Shown here: piece by piece, positions 1-10,984 of the stretch
Position numbering within the stretch: the first letter of the stretch is position 1
Layout: every line of letters starts with the position of its first letter
Source of the DNA: Termitomyces sp. T153
Lineage: Eukaryota; Basidiomycota; Agaricomycetes; Agaricales; Lyophyllaceae
Direction: 5' to 3'
Assembly (NCBI GenBank): GCA_018296165.2
Contig: JACKQL020000045.1
Location: 248,001 to 312,000 of the forward strand
DNA: 64,000 nt
Notes under the pieces: generated by a model
The model's input: the letters and a program-made list of their open reading frames with translations, nothing else
The model's database searches: none
Told to the model about the DNA's origin: nothing
Program-made: the position numbers and the translations under genes

Positions 1-964
1 TGACTCAAGCAAGTTCCTATGTGAAGAAGGCATGGATTCACAAGGAAGATCAGGTGGTGTAAATACCTAGTTTCCTGAAAGGGAAGGCTTACTGGTTATA
101 TCTGAACAAGGTTTCCATGGAATTGAGGAAGTGGGGGTTGAAGAAGTTCCTAACTGGCTTGTTCAGCTCATGTTTCCCACCCAACTTCCACATGCAGCAG
201 CAGAAGAAGTTGGATCTTTTCACCCAAGGGAATCTGACCATTTGAGAATATGCCACGGAGTTGAAGATATTGTACTGGATTGTGGGATATGTGCACAGGA
301 GGGAAAGAGTCCAAAAATTGTGGCATGGGCTCCAGCCTTGGTTGCAACAGAGACTATTTGAAATCGGCCTTGACTCTGAGAGAAACAAGTGGGGGTTGAT
401 TGTCCACCAAGCAGAGACTTTTGAGATTGTTTGCACCATAGGGATGAAAGCCAAGTCATGTTGCAAGGATAAAGCAGCCAAGATGATTGTGAAAAAAGTG
501 ATGAGAAGCCCAAAGAGTCAGGAGAATTGAAGGACAAGGTGACCAAGAACCACAGCAATAAGTGGGGTAAGGGTCAGTCCACACATAAGCCTGAAAAAAA
601 ATTGAAGAATGTGGCTGGTAAAGCCAAAACCTATGAACAGAAGAAGAAAAGGCTCACAGAAGAGGAAAAGATGGGGTACATGAGGGAGGGCCACTGCTTT
701 GGCTGCAGAGAATTGGGACACATAACCAAACACTGCCCCACAGGTTTGTCTGTGAAGTCTTTAGGATTGGGCCCACCAGGAGTGAGGAGTAACCATATAG
801 GGTTCAGCCTTAGTGGGATCAAGCAACTGAGGGAGTCCGGAGAACCAGCTATATCATCCTCCAGAATCCAACTGAGAATGGCTGCCATACAATTTGGTTT
901 TGTGGAAGTAATCCCAATGCCCAGGGGCCATGCCAAATGGAAAAGATGCTACTCATCTAAGTGA
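1..964 (+). pseudogene. Gypsy G0 gag remnant with CCHC zinc knuckle
   Basis: This is a broken gag gene of a Ty3/Gypsy element that enters the window already in progress. Gag forms the virus-like particle that packages the element RNA. Translated in changing frames, the first 500 bases give a capsid-like stretch (GKAYWFYLNKVSMELRKWG, then later YATELKILYWIVG). A basic linker follows, and a CCHC zinc knuckle CFGCRELGHITKHC is encoded at 695-736 (C-x2-C-x3-G-H-x4-C), the nucleic-acid-binding motif of retrotransposon nucleocapsids. Several frame changes and stops show it is dead. The order gag, unknown linker, protease on the same strand supports one element running to about 2220. Family assignment is reasonably sure; the exact lineage is not. 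Confidence 0.7.
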
Positions 965-1021
965 CCAAAGTGTAACAGCAGTGAGAGCCTGTTCAACCTC
1001 ATCTCAATAACAAAGGAAGAA

Positions 1022-1595
1022 ATTGTTCAAGAATGAGCAGGCTTGGGATCTCACCCAGGATCCCTACTCCAGTAGGGCAGAGTATCTGTTACAGTTGCAA
1101 CAACTGTACCCAGGAGACAAGAAACACCGACCCTTTGAGGGTGATCATTTCTGTGTGTACCAAGTAAGTGAGAAACAATATGTCATTATGGACCTGAAAA
1201 CTGAGAGGACCTACTCATCAATGAGTGGCTGGTGCTGAGGGAAGAATTTCCTCTCATGCTCCATTATGCATTGTTTTTAGCTGTGGAACATGGAATAGAT
1301 CAGTTGGGGATGAGATGGTGGAAAAGGAATGTCCCGCCAAACAAATATATGAAAATATGATTGGATGGATATTGGAAGTTGGGCATGACCAGTTTACAGA
1401 ACATAAATCTGGAAAGAGGGATACCCTGAACCAGTTCAGGGTGAAGGGAAAGAAGCTTGAGAATGAGGTGACTGGGTACCACATTTACAACTGAGTACTG
1501 GACCTCATGGTGACTCTGGATGCCCAATTCGGAAAGAAGGAGGGATTTGATTTCAGGAAATGGTATGAGACTCATGTTTTCTGAGAGAGCAGGAA
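1022..1595 (+). pseudogene. G0 inter-domain region, unidentified
   Basis: Between the gag zinc knuckle and the protease lie coding-like blocks in several frames, for example LREEFPLMLHYALFLAVEHG and MIGWILEVGHDQFTEHKSG. I do not recognise a domain. Position, strand and similar decay suggest it is the spacer of the same Gypsy polyprotein. It has no catalytic motif I can see and is interrupted by stops. Confidence 0.35.
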
Positions 1596-1859
1596 GTTGT
1601 TCAACTTGCTCCTTGACCCAATGAACAGAGAGTCTGGCCTGTGCATAGAGTAACTGGAGGATGATAACTGGGGCATGAGTGAGGACTTTGACTTGCTTGC
1701 AACAGGGTTATTGGCTGAGATAAGACTGTCATGATGCTTGGAATGCTGTAACCCAGCTGAGAATTGGGGCAATGTTTGTTGGAAAAAAATTTGGATGAGG
1801 ATGCAGGGCTTCACATAAAACAGAATGCAGTCAAACTTCAAGATCCCTCCCAGATGATA

Positions 1860-2200
1860 CCCGACCCCATAGTAGTCATGATACACCTTGATGGAAAACC
1901 TATAAAGGCACTGCCTGATTCAGGATCCCACTGAAGTTGAAGAAAACCAAATTGAGACTCACCTTTGAGCATGTTGCTGGTGGTGCAGGGATCCAGAACA
2001 AAGATCAACTACAGGGTGAAAGCCTGGCTGCAGTATCAAGGGATTGATGAGGAGAGACCATTTGATGTCATGAACCTCTTAGGGTATGACCACATACTAG
2101 GGACTCCATGGTTCTAGCAGCACCAGGCAATGGTGGGTCTGAATCCCACAAGAGTTATTATTGGTAGCATAAAGTCACTGCCTATGGAGGGGAGCAGTGT
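1860..2200 (+). pseudogene. G0 retropepsin-like aspartic protease remnant
   Basis: The frame reading HLDGKPIKALPDSGSH from about 1885 contains the D-S-G active-site triad of retroviral-type aspartic proteases. Downstream is the hydrophobic strand motif LLGYDHILGTPWF, typical of Gypsy proteases of basidiomycetes. A stop follows the D-S-G block and another follows GTPWF, so it is not functional. It lies downstream of the gag remnant on the same strand, as expected for gag-pro-pol order. No reverse transcriptase follows, because the Copia terminal region begins at about 2216, so G0 is truncated here. Confidence 0.65.
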
Positions 2201-2215
2201 CCAGAAATTGGCCTT

Positions 2216-2566
2216 GTAGTGCAAAGCAGTAATTGGACCTCAGGAGTTGCAATGTCAATGGTGAGACAACTAAATATATATATATCTGTAGTGCAAAGCA
2301 GTGATTAGACTATAGGTGACAGTAAGTATTTTGTGGGTAAAGGTAGGTAATAATCAATGTACCCTCAGGACTTGCAACATAAATGGTGAGACAACTGAGG
2401 AAAGACAGATTTGCATATTGGAATATTTATAGGTGAAAAATGAGGTTTTGAATAAAGTATAGTAAATACAGTGAGTGTGGATTTGATATTGGCATAACAT
2501 ATGGTAAGTACAAAAAAGGAAAAAGATTAAATAAAATGAAGCAAGACACAACATTGTACCTCAACA
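2216..2566 (-). repeat. Copia 3' LTR (approximate)
   Basis: Read on the minus strand, a purine-rich tract (2567-2578, TTGGGGGGAG) is followed immediately by TGTTGAGGTACAATG, the arrangement of a polypurine tract next to a 3' LTR. The region contains internal direct repeats: GTAGTGCAAAGCAGT near 2216 and 2287, and a 33-bp block ending GGTGAGACAACT at about 2241-2273 and 2363-2396. The right edge (2566) is well supported. The left edge is a guess because the partner 5' LTR is not recognisable. Confidence 0.5.
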
Positions 2567-2639
2567 CTCCCCCCAACAAGATGACATGCATGAATTCTTC
2601 AGACTCATAGCAGTCACAAGGTAGTTGTGGGTAATGCAT

Positions 2640-4630
2640 GCAAATGGCTTGGTAAACAGGTTTGTGATGTTGTTGAATGACAGAATGGGAATGATATCAA
2701 TATCTCCTTTCCAATTCTCTCCTACTATAGTGGTGGCAGATATCAATATGTTTTGCATGGGTGTGCCCTAGACTTGGCTAAGGCAATGGATGAACAATTG
2801 TCAGTGTTGAGCACTGCAGGGAGCAATTGTAGCATGATGATCTCCATGAGGAAGTTGTGCATCCATAGGGCTTGTTGATCTCCTCACATCAGGGCCATGT
2901 ATTTGGCTTTGGTAGTGCTAACTGTGATGGTAGCTTGACACTTGAAGCTCCAGGATACAGCCCCTCTGGCCATCATAAATACATACCCTGAGGTAGATTG
3001 ATGAGTATTGAGGTCTTCCCCATAATCTGCATCTACATAGCCAACAGGTTTGACTGAACCACCTGGCATTCTAGTGTAAGTAAGCTTGTAATCCAGTGAC
3101 CCTTTCACATATCCAAGCATACAGAGCAGAGCATTCCAGTGTGTAGAGCCAGGGCTTGTTTGGAAACATGCAAGAAGTCCAATAGCAAATGACAAGTCTG
3201 GGCACATTGCAGCCTGTGCCCACATGAGCAATCCTAACAGTTCACAATATAGTTTGTCTGTCATCAAGGTGTGATCAACCTCTGTCTCATGGTGCCATGG
3301 CCTCTGTCAGACAAATGCCAGAAGGGAGAGGTGTAGGATGGGGGTTACAGTCAGCCATTCCAAACTGTTCAAGGACTCATACAAGGTATGCTTGCTGGCT
3401 AAGGGAAATGGTTCCTGTTTTAGTATTGAATAGCCATTCTGAGGATGTATGATGGCATTCCAAGGTCCTTAATGTCATAGATTCTTGCTAGCTCTTGTTT
3501 TGCTTCCTCCATTCCTTGTTTTGTGGTTGATATTCCAAATACATCATTGTTGAATGTGTTAGTTATGGTGCCTTTGTTCCCCAATGTCCTTGAGCAAATG
3601 CATGGATTGGCATGAGAGGTTGTGTATCCTAAGTTCTTGTACACACATTCAATCTAGAATCAATCTCTGCCTTCCTGCATCATGCCATAAAGGGTTTTCA
3701 AAAGCTCCAACTTCTTCCTCTCCTCTCCTGGGAAGCTCAGTGGAATCTCCCTGAAGACTTGGAAATTAGGAATGCTATTGAGGTATGCAGAAACAAAGTC
3801 TACCTGCCTGATTTCTAATCCACCTGCCTGATTTCTAATCCAAACTGTGCAGTGATAGTGACTGGAATTCAGAGTGACTTGAGGCAGATGACTGCAGCAT
3901 AGGTTTCATTGTAATTCCTCTTTCAGAACTTGTGAGTGCCCCTTAGCCACCAATTGTGCTTTCCATCTGACAATTTCCCCCTCTGTACTTGTTTGCAAAC
4001 ACCCATCAATATCCTATGACTCTTCCCTGCTAGTACCTCCTCTGGCACTAAATGCAATACTTCCCACTCCTCCAGTACTCAGAATTCCTCCTGAATTGCC
4101 AGCATCCATAGGTCTGCCCTGTGCATTGCCTTTCCATAGTACCTAGAAACATACACATTGTCATCTACCCCTCCCACAGCCAGTAGTGCCTTGAATGCAA
4201 ACACATCCCTTGCAAGCAGTGATTGGGCTTCAAGGGCTGCCAAGCCCTGAAGTTAGTTCTACCATTGCAGTACTGGTGGTGCATTATTTGCAGGGTTTGT
4301 AATCTCATTGCATGTAGCTGTGGATGTATCTGTATCAGGGACAAGTTTGGTCAAATTAGGATCAGCAATTGGGGTTTGAGGTTTATGGAGTGGCACATCT
4401 CCTCAGATTCTGGGTGCTACTGATTGATGTGGGATGAAGAGTCCTGCAGTGGGCACAATGGTTGGGTTTGGTATCTGACCAGCAAGTAAGTCATCAGCTT
4501 CCTCAATGATTGTGAGAGATTTGTGACCAGTCTCTTCATCAAAGATTACATCACAAGAAGTAATGATGGGCCAAGTTCCATTGTTGAACAGCCTGTAGCC
4601 TCCCTTCTCAGCAGCATATCTGACTAGGAC
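2640..4630 (-). pseudogene. Copia reverse transcriptase and RNase H (distal half)
   Basis: This is the minus-strand pol of a Ty1/Copia element. In order of transcription: the post-integrase motif VRYAAEKGGYRLFNN near 4620-4570, a KARLVAKG-like block with NETYAAV near 3920, RQVDFVSAYLNS near 3800, LYGMMQEG near 3690, and the RT palm remnant NNDVFGIST at 3420-3644 (YVDD-type site altered to NNDV). RNase H follows at 2884-3267 (YVDADYGEDLNTHQSTSGY and STTKAKYMAL), then DNCSSIALAK near 2790. Stops and frame changes occur throughout. A 20-bp tandem duplication at about 3803-3842 adds a further lesion. The upstream half of the same gene lies at 13054-14690, beyond a nested insertion. Confidence 0.85.
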
Positions 4631-4862
4631 TGTAACAGAGCATCCATTACCTATCTTGGTGCATATGGTATAATATTGGTTTACTTATTATTGCTTACTT
4701 ATTATTGCTATATCATAGCACCACATAATGCTACTTATTAAATACTCATATTGTAATTATGTAAGGCAGCACCTTCATACTTTGTAGACAAGATCAATCA
4801 ACTGGTTTTGACTTACAAGGTGCGAAATTGTAAGCTGCACAAAGTGTAATGGAAATGTTATA
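4631..4862 (+). repeat. Left long terminal repeat of the KDZ-carrying element
   Basis: A 232-bp direct repeat partner of 12844-13048. It shares long blocks such as CATATGGTATAATATTG, TTGTAGACAAGATCAAT and ACTGGTTTTGACTTACAAGG. It is longer than the right copy because of a local duplication of TTACTTATTATTGC at about 4681-4710. Confidence 0.8.
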
Positions 4863-5000
4863 TTTTTTAAAGTCAAACAAGCATTTACTCATTTGTGAAG
4901 CAAGAAGCTGAACTTCTAGAAAGAAGTTTGCTGCTACTAATTATGATCAGAACAATAAAATTTTAATGTTCACCTTCTGCAATGGGCACAGTGGTGACTG

Positions 5001-5054
5001 CTGTCTGCTGTCTGCTATCTGCTATCTGCTATCTGCTATCTGCTGTCTGCTGTC
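5001..5054 (+). repeat. Heptanucleotide microsatellite (TGCTRTC)n
   Basis: About eight tandem copies of the 7-mer TGCTGTC/TGCTATC just upstream of the KDZ remnant. The position might mark a transposon subterminal region, but no matching repeat was found at the other end. Confidence 0.8.
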
Positions 5055-5096
5055 CACTATTAACCTCCACTCCAGCTGTCTGGTGGGTCCATTGCC

Positions 5097-5756
5097 AGGG
5101 AGCTTGTGAAAACATTCAAGGCCATCACAAAGGCACTTCTATTAAACAAATCATGTGACATTACTGGAGTTGTTGCAACAGCATGCACTCACCATGGCTG
5201 CTTTGCTCCCAACAGCATAACAAACTTAACCCATGGTGAAGACCAAGTGTATACAGGCTTTTCCATCACAGATGCACTGAAGACAACCAACATGGAATCT
5301 ATTAAGCATTTCTTGCTGGTATATGACATAGCATGCCAGTGGTGTGTCAAGTTTTTTGAACAATTGCAGAGGAGGGGGAAGTTTTACCAGATAATCTACT
5401 GGTTGACTGTGCAATTGGCCTCCTTCATGTCCATGGTCACAAAGAAAATTGCTTTTTCTGCTTTGCCCCATCATTTATTCCAGGAGTTGGCCACATTGCT
5501 GGGGAGATAATTGAAAGTCTTTGGTCTACTCTCAATAAAATTTCACAGATGGCATGAACTGCTACTCTTGCACATTGGGTGGAAATCCTTAATAATAATA
5601 TGTGTGACTCCAACTGGAAGAAGTTACTTGATATGGTTCCTTCCCTATGCCAAAAATACTTGACAGCCATTGAGATGAGGGAGGCTGCTGTTCACTATTT
5701 TGCTAAACAGTGATGTGCTCCTATGCTTCCTAGTGCCATGCAGGAAACCTAAAAAG
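5097..5756 (+). pseudogene. KDZ (CxC2-like) transposase, central catalytic part
   Basis: This is a decayed Kyakuja-Dileera-Zisupton transposase, the enzyme that moves KDZ DNA transposons common in basidiomycetes. The frame from 5106 reads GVVATACTHHGCFAPNSI and then LLVYDIACQWCVKFFEQL. After a frameshift at about 5390 it continues LLHVHGHKENCFFCFAPSF, GEIIESLWSTLNKIS and NNNMCDSNWKKLLDMVPSLC. These are the conserved blocks of the family in the right order, including the HVHGH motif and the GE..E.LW segment that carries an acidic residue. The N-terminal CxC2 zinc-binding region and first acidic block are not visible, so the copy is 5' truncated. An in-frame stop interrupts the SQMA-TATLAH junction. 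Fold and role are family knowledge. Confidence 0.8.
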
Positions 5757-6425
5757 AGGACCTAACACTAGTCACTAGATAGGGTAGCTGGCAGTGGGAA
5801 GTTAATGATTGAGGGCAAGTCAGTAACCATCCCAGAGAACGAGAGCTAATGTGGGTTTGGGTGAGAAGTGGAAGAAGTAGCTATTGTTAGCCTAAACTCA
5901 CTAAGCAGTAATGAGAAGTTGCTGAGCAAGTAGGAAAAACCAATGAAGTCAAAAGCATTGCTAAGACCAGGCAAACTTAAGCAGTGTATGTGGTGTTTGG
6001 TAGGGAATGGGGAGTGGTGATGATGAAAGATGGAAGGAGGATGAATGCAAACTAATTACTAGCCATGGCCACTAGCTTGGCTAATTTGAAAATAATGCTA
6101 AGGATACCAGTAGTTAGTGCCACACAAAGTCAATGTGGTTGGCAAGACTTGTCACTAAGTTATTGTTGGGTGATATAAAGGGAAACAATAAGCAATAGAG
6201 ACAAAATGTAATCTCAAGCTGGTAAGCTTAGAGATAGAGAGAGTAACACAATTTGATAAGGGTGAGGTTTAATGATAGGGCTCAATTCAATAATTAAATG
6301 TCTATGTACAGGCAGTATTTATACTGTTCAAAGGTATAGTATGGGAAAGTAAGCAAATAGTTGCCACTAGTGATGGCATCTGCCAGAGTGTTTATGGTTC
6401 ATATGAGGCATCAATCTGTAACTAA
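5757..6425. other. Non-coding interruption inside KDZ remnant
   Basis: No reading frame resembling the transposase or any other family is visible on either strand. KDZ-like coding resumes around 6860. The stretch may be a decayed secondary insertion, but I found no terminal repeats or target duplication. Confidence 0.5.
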
Positions 6426-6810
6426 GTGAAAACTATAAGTGAAGTCTATGTGTCACCTAATTGCAATAAAGCTCAAAAAGGGCAAGTCCAATGTCAATAC
6501 CTAAAGTGTAGATGCCGTTCAAGTATGTTTGTAAGCTCAACAAGGATATTGATAAGTCAGAAATTACATGGCTGGAAATATGCCCATATATGGGGGAAGA
6601 AAGCCACATTGTCACCAAGACATTGCTAACAATTGTCACTAAGAAAGGTTTCAGCCTTGTTGTTCTAGACCCAAAGTCCAGACTCCATGTGATGTTCCTC
6701 ATGATTGATAGGTCTCTGGTTGCTAAAATCCCATGCAAAGGCTATGTTGTTCCAGACCTTGGGGCTAGGCCTCATGTGCTGAGTGTTGTGACTTGTGCCA
6801 TACCAAAATA
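6426..6810 (+). pseudogene. Unrecognised coding-like segment within KDZ remnant
   Basis: Reading frames here (for example EITWLEICPYMGEESHIVTK from about 6557) are open for about 100 codons. I do not recognise the sequence. It sits between the catalytic and C-terminal blocks of the KDZ transposase and may be a poorly conserved part of it or an unrelated insertion. KDZ elements of basidiomycetes are known to co-occur with TET/JBP dioxygenase genes. I see no HxD...H iron-binding pattern here to support that reading. Confidence 0.25.
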
Positions 6811-6859
6811 GTCAGCTGCTGCACAGTCCAAGATGCCAAAAATAGTGTTCAGTGACAAA

Positions 6860-8290
6860 TGGGTCTTATCAATGGTCCACAGAAATCTCAGCAGAACTGA
6901 TATCAAGTTGGGAGGCTGAGATCACCATTGCTAAAAGTCTGAGGGACCAAGACAAAAAGGCAATGGACATCATTAAGGCTTGAACCATAGGCCTCCAAGC
7001 AAGACATGGTGGTAATCTGGTGGACACCAGATTGGAAGCCAGGGGCCAGATGCCAGATACTGATACATTCTGGATGCAATTTGCACTTGACATTGAAGAA
7101 TGGCAGTGAGTCAAACCCAGATAGTTTTACCACTGTTATACTAAGTGTTATATCAGGATTGCATTGCAAGACCATGTCCATCAGATGAGTTGGCAGGCAT
7201 GGGAGAATGAGTGACAAAAGGTTGAAGCAGACAGAGAAGTGTTAAGGATTCAATCGAATGCCCTGCCTGCTTCCCAAGCCAAGCATGGTTATTCTTCCAA
7301 TTCACAAAGGACTACACCACTTGAGGTGGATAAAATTCCTGGTGCATTTGATGAAGATGTGTCAGATCACAATGAAACATTGCTGTATCTGGTGGAAAAC
7401 CTGCTAGCCAGACTGGATTCACTGTTGGAACTGAATTTTGCTGCACCAGAAGACTTTGAAATATCCTTGCCATCAACAATTGCTGGTGATCACTCAGAGC
7501 TGTCCAGTATTGAAAGGCAATTGTGTTTGCTTCAGATCAAAAGGCATATTCAAGCACTCTGAGAGCTCATTGCTGAAAAATCTTTCATGTATTCTCATGT
7601 TGTCTGGGTTGCTCCAAGCAACAGTGTCAAAACCCAAGCCAGGGCATCAATTGACAAAATTCAGGCAGCCATTTCCATCAAAGCCAGGGCCTATGGAAAA
7701 TGTTGCAGTGCTCTTATGCAATTAGGTATAAATTCTGCATTTGACAAAAAATATTGCATTCTGCAGAAAGTGGATCTTGTAGCAAGCATGGCTATATGTG
7801 ATCCAAATATTCCTGGATCATCAAGAATAAAGGTTTCTTGGATATGGCAAGCTAATCCAGATATGGAAGATGACCCTGAAACTCTCTGTGAATGTAAGTT
7901 GCTTTCTGCTCAGATATCCATCATATCATTCTCAATCTGCCTGCTGATTCCATTCATTCACCATATCCATTCATTTGTTGTCAATGCATTGGCCCACTTT
8001 CCTCTTTGATTGGCCAGTATCAAATTCATAACCAATCTCACTAGTCCATCAGGTGCACTACCTCCATGCAAGAGCACAACAAAACAGATGGACAGATGAA
8101 TGTCAGCTTGTGACTAGTGAAATGGAATGGACTGTTTGCTATTTCCTTAAGCAGGCAGAAATCTGGTCCAAGAGGGGCATGTCAGCCAAGAAAAAAGGCC
8201 TCCAAGCCAATGCTGACAAAAAGGTGGCCATGTAGCATGAACTGAGTTCTTTGGCAACTCATAAGTTCAGAAGGGTATACAATGATTTTA
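6860..8290 (+). pseudogene. KDZ transposase, C-terminal part with intron
   Basis: This continues the KDZ transposase. In order: SSWEAEITIAKSLRDQDKKAMDII, split across frames, near 6900; LVDTRLEARGQMPDTDTF near 7017; LLYLVENLLARLDSLLELNF (7239-7562); and KTQARASIDKIQAAISIKAR (7587 onward). After a likely intron comes VHYLHARAQQNRWTDECQLV with EMEWTVCYFLKQAEIW (8053-8235). The order and spacing match the C-terminal half of KDZ transposases, which usually run near 1000 residues. Several stops (after 7561 and 8232) and frame changes show it is inactive. The following AMHELSSLATHKFRRVYNDF appears to be the C-terminus. Confidence 0.7.
7894..8052 (+). other. Probable spliceosomal intron in KDZ gene
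   Basis: GTAAGT at 7894 and CCATCAG ending at 8052 bound a 159-base stretch that breaks family similarity between the DDPETLCE block and the VHYLHARAQ block. The exon phases do not join cleanly, which I attribute to decay. Donor and acceptor match fungal consensus. Confidence 0.5.
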
Positions 8291-8880
8291 CACCTCCTCA
8301 AAGGGCAACAACACCCTTTGTAATGGAGAGTGCAATGGGATGAACAAATGGCTGATTATGCCATATATACCAGATGCACCATGCACATCCCATCCACCAC
8401 ACTGGATTCACTATGCACATCATATCCACCATACCAACAGGAACTGCCCTTTTTATAGCAGATTTTCAACCTTACTACTTTGGGACAATGTCATGTATAG
8501 TCTACAATGTTGATTCTGCTGCTGTAAAGTCCTACTTTCCCCAACTGATAGCTCATAACTGTGTCAAATTCTTATAGCTTTGCACTCTAACATGGCCTCT
8601 ACTGCTGCTTTACAAACCCAAGCCTCAGTTGACCAATAGTCACTGGGTCTCCAAAACCTGATATTTTATGTTGAATCATGGATGCATGCAGCACTTGCCA
8701 TTTATGGCAACCTTAAGGAACACAAGGATTGTAGGTGGATGTTACAACACCTGGATAAGAATTGGTAAGGTGTCTTGGATTGCAATGTAGTTTATCTGAT
8801 ATCTGGGCCAGAACTATATTCTCCTATATCTGGGTATAGCAGCATTAAACAACATCAAATACAATGTTCCAGACCTCATC
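8291..8880. other. Spacer without recognised gene
   Basis: Only short open frames are present (for example 8374-8577 on the plus strand), and none resembles a family I know. It separates the KDZ C-terminus from the downstream ORFs. Confidence 0.4.
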
Positions 8881-9198
8881 ATGTATCTGAGCTGTTGGTA
8901 CTCTCTGGCAGACAGAGATGACATCCCTCAAGAAGTCCAGGAGTCCTTTCAGGCATGGACAGTTCCCACCCATCTAGGTCAAGTTGTACATTGGTATGGC
9001 TGTGATTGGTGGAACTATATAGGTATTGAGACCAAGCACCTGATTGATGAGACTGCCAAGGGGTTGTCTCCTCATCCATCAAAACGCAACTTGCAATGGA
9101 GAATTGTCAAGCCAAAGCAGCATACACCAGAAAGCCCTCTTGGCTCTAAACAAGTTCTGATCAGCAGCTGGACCAAAATTTCTGTTGATGGCAAATGA
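8881..9198 (+). CDS. Hypothetical ORF upstream of the LPPLF-repeat ORF
   Basis: A 105-codon open frame with plausible globular composition: a Trp-rich centre VVHWYGCDWWNYIGIETKHL followed by a basic tail. I do not recognise it. It overlaps the start of the next ORF by a few bases in another frame, so it could be a 5' exon of the same gene joined by splicing or by a decay frameshift. No catalytic motif is evident. Confidence 0.35.
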   Translation: MYLSCWYSLADRDDIPQEVQESFQAWTVPTHLGQVVHWYGCDWWNYIGIETKHLIDETAKGLSPHPSKRNLQWRIVKPKQHTPESPLGSKQVLISSWTKISVDGK

Positions 9199-10435
9199 CC
9201 TAATCTGCCAATTTTCAAGTCCATCTGCTGGACCCAGCTCTGCTCACCTCTTCAGTGCCAATTCTATTGTGCCATCACACTTAGGAGAACTCACTGGTAT
9301 TGACTCAATCACCAATTCCATGAGTAGCAATGGTGCAATACCATCTGACTGTGCCTTTCCAACCTCTGTGCCTGACACTCAATCACCTGCATGGCCTCCA
9401 TCAATGCTTGACAAGGCTATTGATCCTTCCAATCCATGCCATCCATTCCACTACTTCTTCCTTAAAAGTAGGAAGAATTCTGGGCTCATCTATTACCTTA
9501 CAAAGAAATCATCCACTATTCAAGCACAAGCACAGTCTCAATCACTTTCCCATCCTGTTTCCCTTGTTGGGCAAAGCTTCTTCTCACTGGCACAAAGTGA
9601 TGAGGAATGGATGGATATTGAGAATCCATCATTTGATGATCCAGACCTCAGGAGTATGTATTTTGAGCCATGGCAGTTCAACAACATTCCACCTCTGTTT
9701 CATGCTGAGGAAAGTGGATCAGATGAGGAACACCTCCCACCACTCTTCATTGCATCAAACAATGGGTCAGACAGCAGAGGGGAGCTGGATGACAGTGGGC
9801 TTCCTCCTCTGTTTATGGCAACAGATGATGAGTCTGTCAATGGTGACAGGGCTAACAATGGAGGTGAACTAGATGACAGTGAGCTTCCTCCTCTGTTTAT
9901 GGTGACAGATGATGAGTCTGACAAGGAGGTGTTATTTGACAATGGCAATATACTGAGGGATGATAGTCTTCCTTCCCTTTTCATTGCATCAGATGCCAGA
10001 TCTGCAGATAATGCACCAGCAAATATAACATACATCTGCATAGCAGACCAACCTGCCAGAAAGATCCCCTCCCTCATCATTCCACCAGGACTATTACCAA
10101 TTTCTGCAATAAATAGTGATTCTGCACCATCTCTATTCATTCCAGATCACAATTCACACCTGTCAGACAGTGACTTTGCAATGGATACCAAACATGGACC
10201 TGTCCACTTGACTCCAGTGGATGATGAAAGTTCATCTGGTACTCCTCTTATTCTTCAGAGGAATGATGTGGAGGAGTGTAAAAGATATGATGAAAGAGTA
10301 ACACTATGTGAGGATAAGAGACACATTGAGATGCTGTACCAGAAACATGAGTCAATCTGCATCATTTACCTGGCAGACCTAATTGTTTCTGACAGAACAA
10401 GCTTTCTGGCAAGCAAGAAATCATGGTGGATGTAG
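9188..10435 (+). CDS. Acidic protein with repeated LPPLF motifs
   Basis: An uninterrupted frame of about 415 codons, the longest in the KDZ-carrying element, in a neighbourhood where everything else has stops. I chose the ATG at 9188. The first 160 residues are Ser/Pro-rich. Residues about 170-330 hold a tandem degenerate repeat: an acidic Ser/Asp/Glu stretch followed by PPLF or PSLF (NIPPLFHAEE, HLPPLFIASNNGSDS, GLPPLFMATDDES, ELPPLFMVTDDES, SLPSLFIASD, SAPSLFIPDH). The C-terminus is basic-acidic mixed. There is no signal peptide or membrane segment. The repeats look like short linear interaction motifs in a disordered acidic protein. I do not recognise the family. It lies downstream of the transposase on the same strand and may be an accessory protein of the element. 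Low complexity could also keep a dead frame open. Confidence 0.55.
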   Translation: MANDLICQFSSPSAGPSSAHLFSANSIVPSHLGELTGIDSITNSMSSNGAIPSDCAFPTSVPDTQSPAWPPSMLDKAIDPSNPCHPFHYFFLKSRKNSGLIYYLTKKSSTIQAQAQSQSLSHPVSLVGQSFFSLAQSDEEWMDIENPSFDDPDLRSMYFEPWQFNNIPPLFHAEESGSDEEHLPPLFIASNNGSDSRGELDDSGLPPLFMATDDESVNGDRANNGGELDDSELPPLFMVTDDESDKEVLFDNGNILRDDSLPSLFIASDARSADNAPANITYICIADQPARKIPSLIIPPGLLPISAINSDSAPSLFIPDHNSHLSDSDFAMDTKHGPVHLTPVDDESSSGTPLILQRNDVEECKRYDERVTLCEDKRHIEMLYQKHESICIIYLADLIVSDRTSFLASKKSWWM

Positions 10436-10634
10436 GCCCATTGGCCCTTTCACTCCAACTGACTTTGCTGACATTTCTGATGTTCTCTCAGAAACTTCAA
10501 CTTCATCAAGCACAACATCAAGTGTTGTAGGAACCCTTCCAGAGGATCCATATACACCACTTGACTTTGAGTATATAAATGACACTGCTTTCTTCTTGGA
10601 TTTAAAAGCAGAACTTGGAGGATGGAGCCATTGA
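10383..10634 (+). pseudogene. Frame-shifted C-terminal extension of the LPPLF-repeat ORF
   Basis: Immediately past the stop of the preceding ORF, a different frame continues with related composition: GPFTPTDFADISDVLSE and, about 35 residues later, DPYTPLDFEYINDTAFFLDL. The twin [PY/F]TPxDF motifs with an acidic context suggest the original protein ran to about 10634. A single frameshift or a lost intron near 10430 would explain the break. Confidence 0.45.
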
Positions 10635-10753
10635 TGTAGATAGAATCCCTGTAAATATGAAGAGAAAAGATGCAAAAAAGATGCTGCAGCCACAGTGCTG
10701 ATAGGAGAAATGAGAGTACACTGTGGTGCCAGGAAAAATAGGCATAGCAGTGG

Positions 10754-10860
10754 AGATAGGTATACACCAGACTACTGGCAGTGGAAATAGGTATACACCA
10801 GACCACTGGTGGCTGCTGCTGGAAGGCCTCTGGCAGCAGAAATAGGTATACACTGGACTG
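10754..10860 (+). repeat. Short tandem repeat GAAATAGGTATACACC
   Basis: Three near-identical blocks RGAAATAGGTATACACYRGAC occur at about 10755, 10787 and 10839, with ACTGG and GGCAGCAG/GGCAGTGG spacers. They look like a non-coding satellite downstream of the repeat ORF. No function is visible. Confidence 0.7.
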
Positions 10861-10984
10861 GGCCACTAGGGAAAAGTGTTGCACCTGCAGGAATTTACAA
10901 AACTTGAAGCTACAAAACATTTAAACCCTTCAAATGTTATGTGGAATAGTGGAAATCAAACAGAAAAAAACTCATTGCAGATTG

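Noticed and set aside
6426..6810. TET/JBP-type dioxygenase gene associated with KDZ
   Set aside because: Such genes co-occur with KDZ elements in basidiomycetes, but no HxD plus distal His/Arg pattern was seen in any frame here.
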